Assembly: GCA_964529715.1 (NCBI GenBank)
Contig: CAZGXI010000027.1
Location: forward strand, 17,761 to 81,760
DNA length: 64,000 nucleotides
Direction of reading: 5' to 3'
Source: CAZGXI01 sp964529715
Lineage (GTDB): Bacteria; Chloroflexota; Anaerolineae; Aggregatilineales; Ch27
A program made the position numbers and the translations under genes. Within the stretch, counting starts at the first letter, position 1. Every line of letters starts with the position of its first letter. The notes beneath the pieces were generated by a model, which was not told the origin of the DNA, did no database searches, and saw only the letters and a program-made list of their open reading frames with translations. This document shows, piece by piece, positions 25,435 to 36,000 of the stretch.

Positions 25435-26256
25435 TTGGACGAGGCGACCCTCCGACGGTTGAACGCGCTCAACCGGAACTTTTACCACATCGCCGGGGAG
25501 GACTTCGATCAGACGCGGGGCAAACCCTGGCCTGGCTGGATACGCCTGTTGCCCTACTTACGGCACGGCACGGATGCCCTGTCGGTGTTGGACGTGGGCT
25601 GCGGCAACGGGCGGTTCGGCGTATTCCTGGCCGAAGCCCTGACCACCCGGTCCCTTCTTGACGCAGGGGAGAAAACCTCTCTTCCTGAGGGAGAGGGGTT
25701 GGGGGTAAGGGCCTCTCTCCGCTATCACGGACTCGACTCCGATCCGGCGCTGTTGGCGAAGGCGCAGGAAAGAATGGCCTCTATAGGGGCGACACATGCG
25801 TCGCCCCTACCCATTCGCGTTGACGTTCGCCTGGAACAGCGCGACGTTGTGGAAAATCCACCCGACGCGGGCGCATACGACCTGGTGGCGCTGTTCGGCG
25901 TGCTGCACCACGTCCCCGGCAGCGCGACGCGCCTGGCGCTGCTGCACGCCCTGGCGGAGCGGGTCGCGCCGGGGGGACTGTTGGTTTTCTCCTGCTGGCG
26001 TTTTTACGAGGATAGGCGCTTCCGCGCGCGAATCGTCCCCTGGCCGGAGGACCTCGCGGCGCACGTGGAGGCGGGGGATTACCTGCTGGATTGGCGACGG
26101 GGGCAGCCTGCCCTGCGCTACTGTCACTACGTCGATGACGCCGAGCACGCGGCGCTGGTCGCGGCGGCAGGACTGACCGAGGTCGAGTCTTACCGCGCCG
26201 ATGGCCGGACGGGCAACCTCAACCGCTATAGTTTGCTGCGAAAAAGTTTAGCGTGA
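25435..26256 (+). CDS. Trm9-like class I SAM-dependent methyltransferase
   Basis: A 273-residue methyltransferase. The N-terminus NFYHIAGEDFDQTRGKPWPG matches the FxxTRxxPWP region typical of Trm9/ALKBH8, which methylate carboxymethyluridine at the tRNA wobble position. Motif I is VLDVGCGNGRFGVFLAEAL, the acidic strand is RYHGLDSDPALLAKA, and motif IV is DLVALFGVLHHVPG. The C-terminus DGRTGNLNRYSLLRKS also fits the family. Between motif I and the acidic strand are about 25 extra residues encoded by a palindromic repeat (25675-25717). A second repeat (25784-25809) encodes the segment around IGATHASPLP. The start is TTG at 25435. The elp3 gene is 0.9 kb away on the other strand, supporting a tRNA role by inference. 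Confidence 0.75.
   Translation: MDEATLRRLNALNRNFYHIAGEDFDQTRGKPWPGWIRLLPYLRHGTDALSVLDVGCGNGRFGVFLAEALTTRSLLDAGEKTSLPEGEGLGVRASLRYHGLDSDPALLAKAQERMASIGATHASPLPIRVDVRLEQRDVVENPPDAGAYDLVALFGVLHHVPGSATRLALLHALAERVAPGGLLVFSCWRFYEDRRFRARIVPWPEDLAAHVEAGDYLLDWRRGQPALRYCHYVDDAEHAALVAAAGLTEVESYRADGRTGNLNRYSLLRKSLA
25675..25717. repeat. Palindromic repeat CCTCTCTTCC...GGGAGAGG inside the methyltransferase gene (family B)
   Basis: A stem CCTCTCTTCCTGAGGGAGAGG followed by GGTTGGGGGTAAGGGCC is read in frame, encoding the segment KTSLPEGEGLGVRA between two methyltransferase motifs. Confidence 0.7.
25784..25809. repeat. Palindrome TAGGGGCGAC...GTCGCCCCTA inside the methyltransferase gene (family A)
   Basis: A 26-bp inverted repeat with one mismatch, read in frame as part of a loop (IGATHASPLP). 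Confidence 0.75.
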
Positions 26257-26294
26257 TCTGTTACCCCAACCTCACGCCAAACGCAGCACATCCT

Positions 26295-26864
26295 TTAGCG
26301 TGCGTCGATGCGCACCAGCGGCGCGATGACGAACGGCTGGATTTCTGGCAGCACCAGCGCCAGGGTGTCATCTGGCAGGCGCGCAATCAGACAGGTTTCG
26401 CAGGTGCGCAGGATGCTTGCCTGAACGGTATAGTGCTCGGTCCGCGAGAAGGCGACCAGGGCAAGCGCGTTGGGGTTCAGGCGGGCGTAGTCGAACAGAT
26501 ACCTAAGCGGCACGCCGGTGTAGTCTTGTCCGTTGGCGGTGCTGGTGACGAAGGCATTGTCACTGCCGTAAACGCCGAGCAGATTGGCGATGTCGTTCCA
26601 CTGCCAGTAGCCGCCGTTGCCGAAGTACCCGCCCAGCACAATTGTCAGGGGATCAGTGGGATTTTCCAGCGCCGGCGCGATGGGGGCAGTCGTCGGCGGG
26701 GGCGTAAACGGAATCAGGGTCGGGGTCGGACCGGCAGTCGCCGCGTCGATGGGTGTGCCCGCGCCACCTGTGTTTCCTGCCGCGCCGCAGCCCGTCAGCG
26801 CCGCCAGCAGCGCCAGCAGCCCTGCCGTGCGCAAAAGCGCCTTCAAGCGAACGTTTGCCGTCAC
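26295..26864 (-). CDS. Hypothetical lipoprotein
   Basis: A 189-residue predicted lipoprotein with signal LKALLRTAGLLALLAALTGC, a Gly/Thr/Pro-rich linker (TAGPTPTLIPFTPPPTTAP) and a globular domain of about 120 residues with two Cys (ILRTCETCLIARL). No family was recognised. The GTG at 26864 has AAGGAGG seven bases upstream and is preferred over a TTG at 26888. It begins 20 bp after the receiver-histidine kinase gene on the same strand, so it may be the last gene of the signalling transcript and a candidate extracytoplasmic sensor or target. Confidence 0.7.
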   Translation of the reverse strand: MTANVRLKALLRTAGLLALLAALTGCGAAGNTGGAGTPIDAATAGPTPTLIPFTPPPTTAPIAPALENPTDPLTIVLGGYFGNGGYWQWNDIANLLGVYGSDNAFVTSTANGQDYTGVPLRYLFDYARLNPNALALVAFSRTEHYTVQASILRTCETCLIARLPDDTLALVLPEIQPFVIAPLVRIDAR

Positions 26865-26884
26865 TGCTGCGCCTCCTTCCCGGC

Positions 26885-28156
26885 TCAATGCTGGCGGATC
26901 GGGCTGGCGAGGCGGCCCCGCAGCGGCAGGGAGACGGTGAAGGTGCTGCCGGGCATGGTCTGCTCGTTGCGGCCTGCGCTCTCCACCCAGATACGCCCGC
27001 CGTGCGCCTCGATGATGCCTTTGGCAATCGCCAGGCCCAGGCCCAACCCACCGCCGCGAAACGCCACCTTGCTGGTCGAGTGAAGCTGGGTATCACCGGC
27101 GGTATAGAATCGCTCGAAGATCAACACCTGCTCGTCTGGGTTGATCCCGATGCCGGTATCCTGCACGGTGATCAACACCCGGTCCTCATGTTGGGTGGCG
27201 CGTAGCGTGATGGTCCCCCCGTCGGGCGTATACTTGATGGCGTTGCCGAGCAGATTTTCCAGAGCCAGGGTTAACATGTCTGGGTCGGCGTACATGCTGC
27301 TGGGAGCCTGCTCGACATCGACCACCACCTGCTGCCGACGCTGTTCGATGGCGGATTGGTACGCTGCCACGACGCCCTGGATGATCTCCACCACACGCAC
27401 CACGCTGATCGACAGTTCCACCTTGCCAGAAGCCACCCGACTGATCAACAGAATTTCGTTGATCACCGACGACATACGCTCAATGGCTTCCAGCAGGTTG
27501 GCAATCAGGCGGCCTACGTCGTCGCTCTGCTGAATCATGGCGGCCACGATGGGGCTGTCGTACAGTAGCCGCCCATAGCCGTAGATCAGGGTCAGCGGGG
27601 TGCGCAGTTCGTGGGCGGTCAGTTGGATAAAGGCATCCTTCATCTTGTCCAGGCGGTTGAGTTCGTTGTACGCCTTCTCCACTTCCCGGATTTTGGCTTC
27701 CAACCGTTCCACGACTTCACGGGAATAGGCCGTCTGTGCTTCGGCCAGCAGGTCCGGCTCGACCTCGTCGCGCTGCCCTTGCAGATAACGCGCTACCTGC
27801 CCTGGCAGGGTATCCACGTCGATGGGTTTGGTCAGGTAGCCGGTCAGGCCGGCAGCGATGGCTTTTTCGCGCTCCCCGACCTGCGACTGGGCGGTGAGGG
27901 CCACAATCGGCACGCTCTGAAAGCGGTCCAGGGCGCGCAGGCGGGTGGTGACTTCGCGCCCAGATAGATCGGGCAGGTTGATGTCCATCAGGATCAGGTC
28001 GGGCGTGCGCTGGCGGGCCATATCGATCCCGGCCAGCCCGGTCCCGGCGACCATGACCTCGTACCCGGCGTATTCCAGCATCCGCTTGACCAAGACCTGG
28101 CTGCCGGGGTCATCTTCGATATAGAGAATCGTCGGGCGTTTTTCCTCAGGTGTCAC
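26885..28156 (-). CDS. Receiver-histidine kinase hybrid protein (REC-HisKA-HATPase)
   Basis: A cytoplasmic two-component protein of 423 residues. A receiver domain (about 8-127) has the acidic pair in LYIEDD, phospho-acceptor Asp58 in LILMDINLPD and the Lys in GYLTKPID. A coiled-coil (about 140-175) leads to HisKA with His182 in LTAHELRTPLTLIYGYG. The HATPase domain has the N-box ENLLGNAIKYTPDG, G1 box DTGIGINPDE and G2 box GGGLGLGLAIAKG. An N-terminal receiver before a kinase suggests that this kinase is itself switched by phosphotransfer, probably from a kinase of the same locus. It has no TM segment. It lies 100 bp downstream of the threonine synthase-receiver gene. Confidence 0.9.
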   Translation of the reverse strand: MTPEEKRPTILYIEDDPGSQVLVKRMLEYAGYEVMVAGTGLAGIDMARQRTPDLILMDINLPDLSGREVTTRLRALDRFQSVPIVALTAQSQVGEREKAIAAGLTGYLTKPIDVDTLPGQVARYLQGQRDEVEPDLLAEAQTAYSREVVERLEAKIREVEKAYNELNRLDKMKDAFIQLTAHELRTPLTLIYGYGRLLYDSPIVAAMIQQSDDVGRLIANLLEAIERMSSVINEILLISRVASGKVELSISVVRVVEIIQGVVAAYQSAIEQRRQQVVVDVEQAPSSMYADPDMLTLALENLLGNAIKYTPDGGTITLRATQHEDRVLITVQDTGIGINPDEQVLIFERFYTAGDTQLHSTSKVAFRGGGLGLGLAIAKGIIEAHGGRIWVESAGRNEQTMPGSTFTVSLPLRGRLASPIRQH

Positions 28157-28256
28157 GACTCAGGTTCTCTATTTCTGGCCGATGGGCCTTGCTTGCGGTT
28201 GTAGGGTTGCGTTAGCCTATACGTTCTGGGTTCTAAGTTCGCCAATATCCTGAGCG

Positions 28257-29897
28257 CTACTTCAGGGCATCCATGATGTTCTGCAACAGGGTTTCGTCCA
28301 TAAACGACCCTTTTTGCAGCAGCTTGTCGATCTGGCCGCTCAGACGCTCGCGCTCCTGGACGGTTAGTTCTTTGGCCGTCAGCACAATGATCGGGATTTT
28401 CGCCAGATCGGCGTCCGCCTTGATCTGCTCGATCAACTGGAAGCCATCCATCGTTGGCATCATCAGGTCGGTGATCATCACGTCGGGACGTTTCTCGCGG
28501 ATCAGGTGTAGCCCTTCCAGGCCGTCGCGTGCCAGCAGGACCTCGAATTCGCCGCGCGCCTGCAAGATGCGCTGGATCAGACGGGCAGCATCGACGTTGT
28601 CCTCGATGATCAGCACGCGCTTGATAGCCGTTTCGATCTGTTCCAGGGCGCTGAGCAGGCCCTCGGTAGGCAGGTTAATGCGCTGACCAACCGGCGTGAC
28701 ATCGACGTGATGCTGCCACTGGTCGCCCAGGATGTGTTTTTCCGCCGGGTAGGTGTGGCCGGAGCAGTTGATCACCACCACATCGTCCGGGCGGATGTGT
28801 CCTTCGCGCACCAGCTTGAACAGCCCGGCAAAAGCCACAGCGGTAGCTGGTTCGACGCTGATGCCCTCGGTGCGCGCCAGGATTTGCAGCGCGGTAAAGG
28901 CTTCCTCGTCGGTGGCGCTGGTCGCCGTGCCGCCGTGCTGGTTCATGATGTCGTAGAGCAGTTGATAAGCGCGGCCCGGATTGCCCGTGCTGAGGGTGGC
29001 GATGCACGTCTCCGGGTTTTCCACCGGCGTGGCGATGGGTTGCCCGGCCTGCCAGGCGTTGATCATCGGGGCGCAGCCGGCGCTCTGCGCGATAGCGACC
29101 GAGGGGACACGGTCTACCACGCCCAGCGCCTTGAGTTCACGGAAGCCCTTGACCACGCCGATTGGCCCCATGCCGCCGCTGACGCTCTGCACGAACCAGT
29201 CGGGCGCGCGCCAGTTCAACTGCTCGGCAATCTCATAGGCCATCGTCTTCATGCTTTCGACGGCGGCAATCGACTTGATGCCCCGGTCTACATACAGTCC
29301 TTTGGTCTTGGCAAAGCTATCGGCCACGACCTTGGTCTGGTCATACGTGCCCGTGACTTTGATCACTTCTGCGCCGTAGATGGCGATCTCGCGCATTTTG
29401 TCGCCGGGCACCAGGCTGGTCACAAAGGCCCACAGTTTGATTCCTGCCCGCGCCGCATAGGCCGCGTAGGCGATGGCGACGTTGCCGGTGCTGGCGACCA
29501 CCGCCTCGCCGATGCCCAGTTCGTGCATCACGCTGATGGCGACCGCAGCTTGCCGATCCTTGAAACTGCCGGTCGGCCCCTGGCGCTCATCCTTGATGTA
29601 GAGATTGCGCAGGCCGAGCATGGAGCCGAGGTTTTCGGCGCGCAACATAGGCGTGCCCCCCTCGCCCAGCGTGATGATGTTGGCGGTATCGTGCAGCGGC
29701 AACAGTTCGTGATAGCGCCAGATGTTCGGGTAGCGCCCGCGAATCTGGTCGATCCAGCGGCCCCGCCGCAGCGCCTCTAGATCGTAATGTGCCTCCAGGA
29801 TGTTCTCGCCGCATTTGGGACATTGCGGCTGCGGACGGTCGTAAGGCATGCGGTGTTTGCAATACACGCACACCAACTCGATGGCCTTTGTGCTCAA
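28257..29897 (-). CDS. thrC: Threonine synthase-like PLP enzyme fused to a C-terminal receiver domain
   Basis: A 546-residue fusion. Residues 9-34 are a zinc-ribbon-like motif (CVYCKHRMPYDRPQPQCPKCG) seen in many threonine synthases of archaea and Chloroflexota. Residues ~40-400 are the PLP fold: LGEGGTPMLRAENLGSMLGL, the PLP Lys in GPTGSFKDRQAAVAISVM, STGNVAIAYAAYAARAG and SVSGGMGPIGVVKGF. Residues 426-546 are a complete receiver: LIIEDNVDAARLIQRIL, phospho-acceptor Asp477 in MITDLMMPTMDGF, the Thr in IIVLTAKE and the Lys in KLLQKGSF. Ordinary threonine synthases end near residue 400-420. The join is in frame with a helical linker (LLSALEQIETAIK). Enzyme control by phosphorylation is inference. 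Threonine synthase activity itself is likely but related PLP lyases cannot be excluded. Confidence 0.88.
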   Translation of the reverse strand: MSTKAIELVCVYCKHRMPYDRPQPQCPKCGENILEAHYDLEALRRGRWIDQIRGRYPNIWRYHELLPLHDTANIITLGEGGTPMLRAENLGSMLGLRNLYIKDERQGPTGSFKDRQAAVAISVMHELGIGEAVVASTGNVAIAYAAYAARAGIKLWAFVTSLVPGDKMREIAIYGAEVIKVTGTYDQTKVVADSFAKTKGLYVDRGIKSIAAVESMKTMAYEIAEQLNWRAPDWFVQSVSGGMGPIGVVKGFRELKALGVVDRVPSVAIAQSAGCAPMINAWQAGQPIATPVENPETCIATLSTGNPGRAYQLLYDIMNQHGGTATSATDEEAFTALQILARTEGISVEPATAVAFAGLFKLVREGHIRPDDVVVINCSGHTYPAEKHILGDQWQHHVDVTPVGQRINLPTEGLLSALEQIETAIKRVLIIEDNVDAARLIQRILQARGEFEVLLARDGLEGLHLIREKRPDVMITDLMMPTMDGFQLIEQIKADADLAKIPIIVLTAKELTVQERERLSGQIDKLLQKGSFMDETLLQNIMDALK

Positions 29898-29931
29898 AGC
29901 AAATGTTCTCCGTGATCTGACATGTCTGCTT

Positions 29932-29948
29932 ACACCCGTATCGGGTGT
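29932..29948. terminator. Hairpin ACACCCG-TATC-GGGTGT between the giant kinase and the fusion gene
   Basis: A short stem in the 158-bp gap (29898-30055). No T-run follows on the minus strand, so it is at best a weak or regulatory terminator. Nothing else was seen in the gap. Confidence 0.3.
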
Positions 29949-30055
29949 CTTTGCTGCTGCCTAATTGTGCCGCAAACCGCAGCGCAGCGCCATGTGACCG
30001 GGAACGCCAGGGCTGTTGAGGCCGCTGACGCTCCCGGCGTAAGCGCGCCCCCACG

Positions 30056-33000
30056 TTAACCGCTGCGTTCGGTCTCCTGACGGCGGATGGCCGCCAACAG
30101 CTCGTCTTCCAAGAACGGTTTGACCAGATAATCCGCCGCCCCCAGGCGATAGCCACGCTCGGCGTCGGGATCGATGCTGCACACGATGACCGGGATTTCA
30201 AAGGTGGCGTCGCTGTCCTTGAGACGCTCTAGCACTTCCCAGCCGTCGCGGCGCGGCATTCGCACATCGAGGATGATCAGGTCCGGCTTGAGCGTCACGG
30301 CCAGGTCCTCGGACCGAGACGGGTCGGAGGTGGCCTCGACGATATAGCCGGCTTTATTCAGATAGCGACGATACATCTGGTGCATCCCCACCTCGTCGTC
30401 GATGACCAGGATGACCTTGCGCGGCGCCTGGGCCACTTCTGGCTGGGCCGGCTGCTCCGACGTGATCAGCGCGGCCTGGGTTTCCTCGCCGGCGGGTGCT
30501 TTGGCGGCTTCATCAGCGGTGGCTTTTTGGTAGGCCGGGACGGTGAAGCTGAAGGTTGAGCCGACGTTTTCGGTGCTCTCCACCCAGATCTGGCCGCCCT
30601 GTTTCTCGACCATGTATTTGGAGATGGGCAGGCCCAGGCCAGTGCCCTCGGTGGTGCGCGTCAGCGTGCCATCGACCTGTTCGAACGCCTGGAAGACAAG
30701 GTCCTGCTTATCCTGAGGGATGCCGATGCCGGTGTCGGTCACGGAGACCTGGATATAGGGGCCATCTTCCTGTTCGACCCGGAAAGCAGCGATGGTGATC
30801 GAGCCTTCGCGGGTGAACTTGTTGGCATTGGAGACCAGGTTGATGAGCACCTGGCGGGTGCGTACCTCGTCGCCCCATACCTGCGGCAGGTCCGGCTCCA
30901 ATTCCACGTTCAGGCGGATCGGTTTGTCCTTGAGCAGGCCGATTGCCATCGAGCGCGCCACTTCGATGACCGGGTGGATGTCGAACCAGGCGACGTTCAG
31001 TTCCATCTTCCCGGCCTCGATCTTGGACTGGTCGAGGATGTCGTTGATCAGGTTAAGCAGGTGCTGACCGCTGGAGTGGATGGTCTCCAGGTCTTGCTTC
31101 TGCATGTCAGTCAGCGGGCCGTCGATGCCCTTGAGGATCACACGGCTAAAGCCGATGATCGAGTTGAGCGGCGTGCGCAGCTCGTGGGACATGTTCGCCA
31201 GGAACTGGCTCTTGAGCTTGTCGATCTCGCGTAGACGCTCGTTAGCGGCCTTGACCTCATCCAGCAGGCGGATGTTTTGAATGACCGCACCCAGCGAGCC
31301 GGATAGGGCCTGCAACAGGCGTTGGCTGCCTTCGCCATAGCCGCCCGGCGTCTGGCGCAACAACACCAGCAGGCCGACCAGGTCCGTCCCGGCGAACATG
31401 GGCACCGCGATCATGCTGCGCATTCCGGTCACGGGGGTGCTGAAGCGCGTCTCTTTTTGGAAGTCTGCCACCACCAGAGGGGCATTCCCGGCAGCCGCCT
31501 CGCCCAACAGCCCTGTACCCAGCGGCACTTCGGAGGGCAGGGTGATCGCCGGGTCGGCGGTGGCCACAGCCACCCGCCGGAGAGCGATGCGCCGCTCGTC
31601 CGGCAGAAAGATCGCCGCTGCGTCGCTTTCCACGTTGGCGCGGATCATGACGACGGCGCTGCCCATGCTCAGCTCCAGGGTTTCGGCGGCAGTGGCGGCG
31701 GTGGTCACGTCGAACAAGAAGCGCATCTCTTCGGCCTGGCGCTGCGCCTGGACGAACAACTGCGCATTGTCATAGGCCAGCGCGGCCTGGGTGGAGATGG
31801 TCTGGATCAGCGCGATCTCAGACGATGTGAGCTTGCGGGCGGCCTCGGTCGTGTGCAACCCGATCCCGCCGATGATCTGGCCCTTGACCAGCAGCGGGAT
31901 CATCGCCAATGTCTGGAAGTTGCCGCGTTCCATAGCGATGCGTATGTCGTCGGGCAGCTCGTCGATGTTCTTGACCAGGATCGGTAGCGCCCCTTCGGTG
32001 GTGATGAACAGGTCTTGCAGCATGTCCATGAGCGACGACCGCCTCCCTTTTGCACCGAGCGCGGGATACTCGGCGACGACAGCAGACAGCATTGGGTCGT
32101 CTTTGTTCAGCAGCACGACGACGCCGTGGCCGAAGTGCAGCGTTTGCACCAGGCTGCGGGCCGCAATCGACAGGATTTCGGTCGCGTCCAGCGTCTCAGT
32201 GAAGGCGGCGCTGGTAGCGTAGAGGTTTTCCAGGCGGCGGACCTGCTCTTCCAGGTTGTGAGTAGCTTCCTGGCTTTCCTGGAACAGCCGGGCGTTGTCC
32301 AACGCGACGGCGATCTGGTCGGCCAGCGAGGCCAGCACAGTCACGTCGTCCTGGCTGAAGGCCGCATCCTGGTTCGACTGCACATCCAGCGCGCCCAGCA
32401 CATGCCCGCGCGCCAGCAGTGGCAGGGCCATCTCGGAGCGCGTGTCTGGCAGGTAGGGATTAGGACGGTGGGCGATTTTGGAATCAGTGGTGTCCTGGGC
32501 GATGATCGGCTCAGCGCGGGCCGTCACCTGACCGATAACCGAGTCGGAGTTAACATCCAGCGCCCAGTTGAGGTCGAGCATCTTCTGGCCAGCTTCGCCG
32601 GTGCTGGCCTTGAGCACCGCCTGGGTGCCGTCTTCGTTGATCAGGAAGACCTGAACGTGGTCGTAGCCGAAGTTGTCGTGGATGAGGTTCACCACCTGAG
32701 GCAGCAGTCGGCCCAGGTCCAGGATCGAGGTGACGGCGCGGCTGATCTGGGCCGAGGTCTGTAGCTGGCGAGCGCGGCGTTGGGTCTGTTCCAGTAGCCG
32801 CGTGTTTTCCAGGGAGATGGTTGCCAGTTCAGACAGGCTGCGGTAGATGCGCAGTTCGCGTTCGCTGTGGGGGCGCGCCTGGGCCGATCCCAACAGGATC
32901 GCGCCGATGGGACGTTCGCCCGCCGTCAGCGGGATGACCGCCAGGGCGTGGAGGCCGAGCGAGAGGTAGCTCAGGCGGCTATCTTCAGACAGGCGCGGGT

Positions 33001-36000
33001 CGCGCTCCACATCGTCGATCACCAGCAGGCTGTGCACGGCCACTTCCTGCCAGCCGGGATACTGCTCGGCGGTAAAGCGCATTCCGCTCAGGTCCGGCAC
33101 GTCGCCTGCGCGCGACCAGCTTGCGGCGACGTCCAGCAGCGCGCCGGGCGCATCCCAACTATCCCCTCGCAACAGCACCAGTTGGCCGTAGGTCGTGGCC
33201 GGATGGGTGGCGTAGGTCACGATGGCCTGGAGCAGCCCCTGGGCACTGTTGACATCGACCAGGGAACTGCTGAGCTGGTACAGGGTGCGGGCTTCTTCCA
33301 GCGAGTCCTGGGTCTGTTGGAGCAGAAGGCGGTTCTCGACTGCCGTCGCCACCTGGTCGCTCAGCGACTGATAGATGCGCTGTTCGCGGTCGGTCAGTCT
33401 GCACGGCTCATTGTAGCCGATGATTATGCAGCCGATGCGCCGCTTTCCGACGGTCATGGGCAGCAGCACCACGCCGTGCGGCATCTGCACCGGGAAGAAG
33501 CGCCGGTCCACATGCTGGAAGATGTCCGTTTTCTGAATATCTTCCAACACCAACATGCGCTCCTGGTCCAGCATCTTCAAGAAGGGGCTGTTCGACGGCT
33601 CGATGATGATCTGCTGGTCGGCGCTGATGGTAGCTTCGTCGTCCTGGCACCATAGCGCGGCAATGCGGCCCTGCACCGGGCCGGGTGTGTCGTCGCGCAG
33701 GAAAATCAAGGCGGTGTTGGCGTTGGACGCGATGACGAAGGATGTGAACGTATCCAGAATGTCCCGCACCGTCACGGCACGGCTGATTTCGCGGGTGGCG
33801 CTGAACAGGATGAGCGTCTCGCTAAGGGATTCCTCGGTCTGTTCCTTGAGGCGGGCATTTTGCAGGGCAACGGCAGCCTGGTCGGCCAGCGCCTCCAGGA
33901 AGCGGTGTTGTTCCGGGGAGATCGTGTACGGCTGCCGGAAAGCGAATGCCATCCAGCCGATGGTCTCGTCGCCGACCAGCAGCGGAATGGTCGCCAGAGA
34001 GACGATTCCCTGCGCGCTCAGACGGGCGCGCCCCTGCGGACTCAGCCGTTCTTCCTCGGCGCAGTCGTGGATCAGAACGCTTGCACTGATGGAGAAGACT
34101 TCGGGCGGGTACGGTTGCTCGTTAGCGATGCTGGCGGGCCGTGCGGCCACGACTTTCACAATCTCGCCGCTGACATGCTGCTCCATCGGGACCAGCAGCA
34201 AGTGGCCAATATCTGGTGACAGGTTGGCCCACAGATGATCCAGCACGGCGTCGGTGATCGCCGGCAGACTGCCCGATCTGAAGATGCTCTTGCTGGACTC
34301 GTACATCGCGGTGGTTTCGCGCAGCGTCTCTTGCAAGGCACTTTGCAGTTCGCGCAGTTCGGTGATGTCTTGGAAGACAGCGATCACCGAGACGACGTTC
34401 CCCTCGGCGTCGATGATAGGCGCGGCGTGGCTCAGCACGTCTACATGCTGGCCGTTGGGGCGGATCAGCACCAGGTCTTCGGCGAAGGCCGGGCTGCGCG
34501 TGGCGATAGCCTGCATGGCCGGGATTTCTTCCAGCGGGTACGGCTCGCCGCTGTCGGTACGCAACAGCCGTCCATCGGCCACCAGGGCATCCAGGTCGGC
34601 GTCCACGCCCAACAGGTCCACCGCCTGATCGTTGGCAAGCAGCGGGCGGCGCGTAGGAGCGTCCAGCACCAGCACGGCGGTCGGCATGGTCGCCAGCACT
34701 GATTGCAGCGTTTGCCGCTCGGTTTCCACTTCCTCAAACAGGCGGCGGCTGCGTAGCACAGTAGCGACCTGCCCGGCCAGCGCCTGGAAGATTTCAACTT
34801 CGCGCTGCGAGAATTCGTAGGCTGCCACTTGCAGGACCAGCAGGTAGCCCAGCAGGAAATCGCCGGTCAGCAGGGGGAAGGAGGCCAACGCCTGCACACC
34901 GCGCTCGATCAGGAGGTTGGCGACAGACGGGGCATACCTCTCGCGGATTCTGGCCGGATTGTCCAGGATCAGGATGCGCTGCATCGCTTCGGACGTATAG
35001 GCTGTCTTTTCCGAGTACAGCGTTCCCAGGCTGAACGTGCGGATGCCGCTTGACTCCGGTGCGCCATAAGTCTTGACCTGGACGCGGCTTGGCTCGCCCA
35101 GGGCATCGCGTTCGTGACTCAGGATCGCCATGCCGATGGCGCGCTCTGAGGTGCCAAAACTGGTGTGGATCGCCAAGATCAGTTCGTCCGTTGTAGACGC
35201 CGCCGTGATGGCACGGCTGGCCTGATACAGGCGTTCCGTTTCGGCCAGGCTCTCTTGAGTTTGCTGGAACAGGCGCTGGTTGTCGATGGCGATGGCGGCC
35301 TGGTCGACCAGCGCCTGGAGGAAGCGCAAGTTTTCCTCGTCGGTCACATCGGCCTGGCCGTAACCTTCCAGCAAGATCAGCCCAAACCACTGCTCGCCGC
35401 GATGGATGTGGAGGGCCGTTGCACTGCTGACGCCGCGTGCGGCGGCCCACTCTCGGACCGCATCTGGGACGCGCGCACGGTCTGTCAGGTCGGGCACGAC
35501 GACCCGGTTAAAGATTTTCTGATCGGGGGTCTGGCCCGAAGCCAGCAGCATCTGGTCGATAAGGCGGCCCACGTCCGGCGGCAGGGGCGTGCCGACGGGC
35601 AGGCCGCGCATCTGCATCTCTGGCCGGCTCCAAACCCCACCCACCACCATCTTTTGCGGTGGGAAGGTAGCCGGGCCTTCTACCAGGATAACGGTGACGC
35701 GGTCGGCGGCGTTGGCGCGGCCCGTTTCTTCAGCCAGCAACGCGGCCACCTCCTGCACGGTCTGGGCGCGGCTCAGGCGACTGCTGGCCTCGTAGAGGCT
35801 TTCGGTTTCCGCCAGGCTTTCCCTGGTCTGCTGAACCAGGCGGGCGTTTTCCACCGCCAGGGCCACACGTTCGGCTACGGTGTTGACCAGCACACGCTCA
35901 TCTTCGGCCAGCCGCTCACCGCCCGGCAGGGCCACGTTCAGCACGCCGATAGTCTCGCCGCGCACCAGGATCGGCGCGGTGACGGTTGCCTCCGGCGGTA

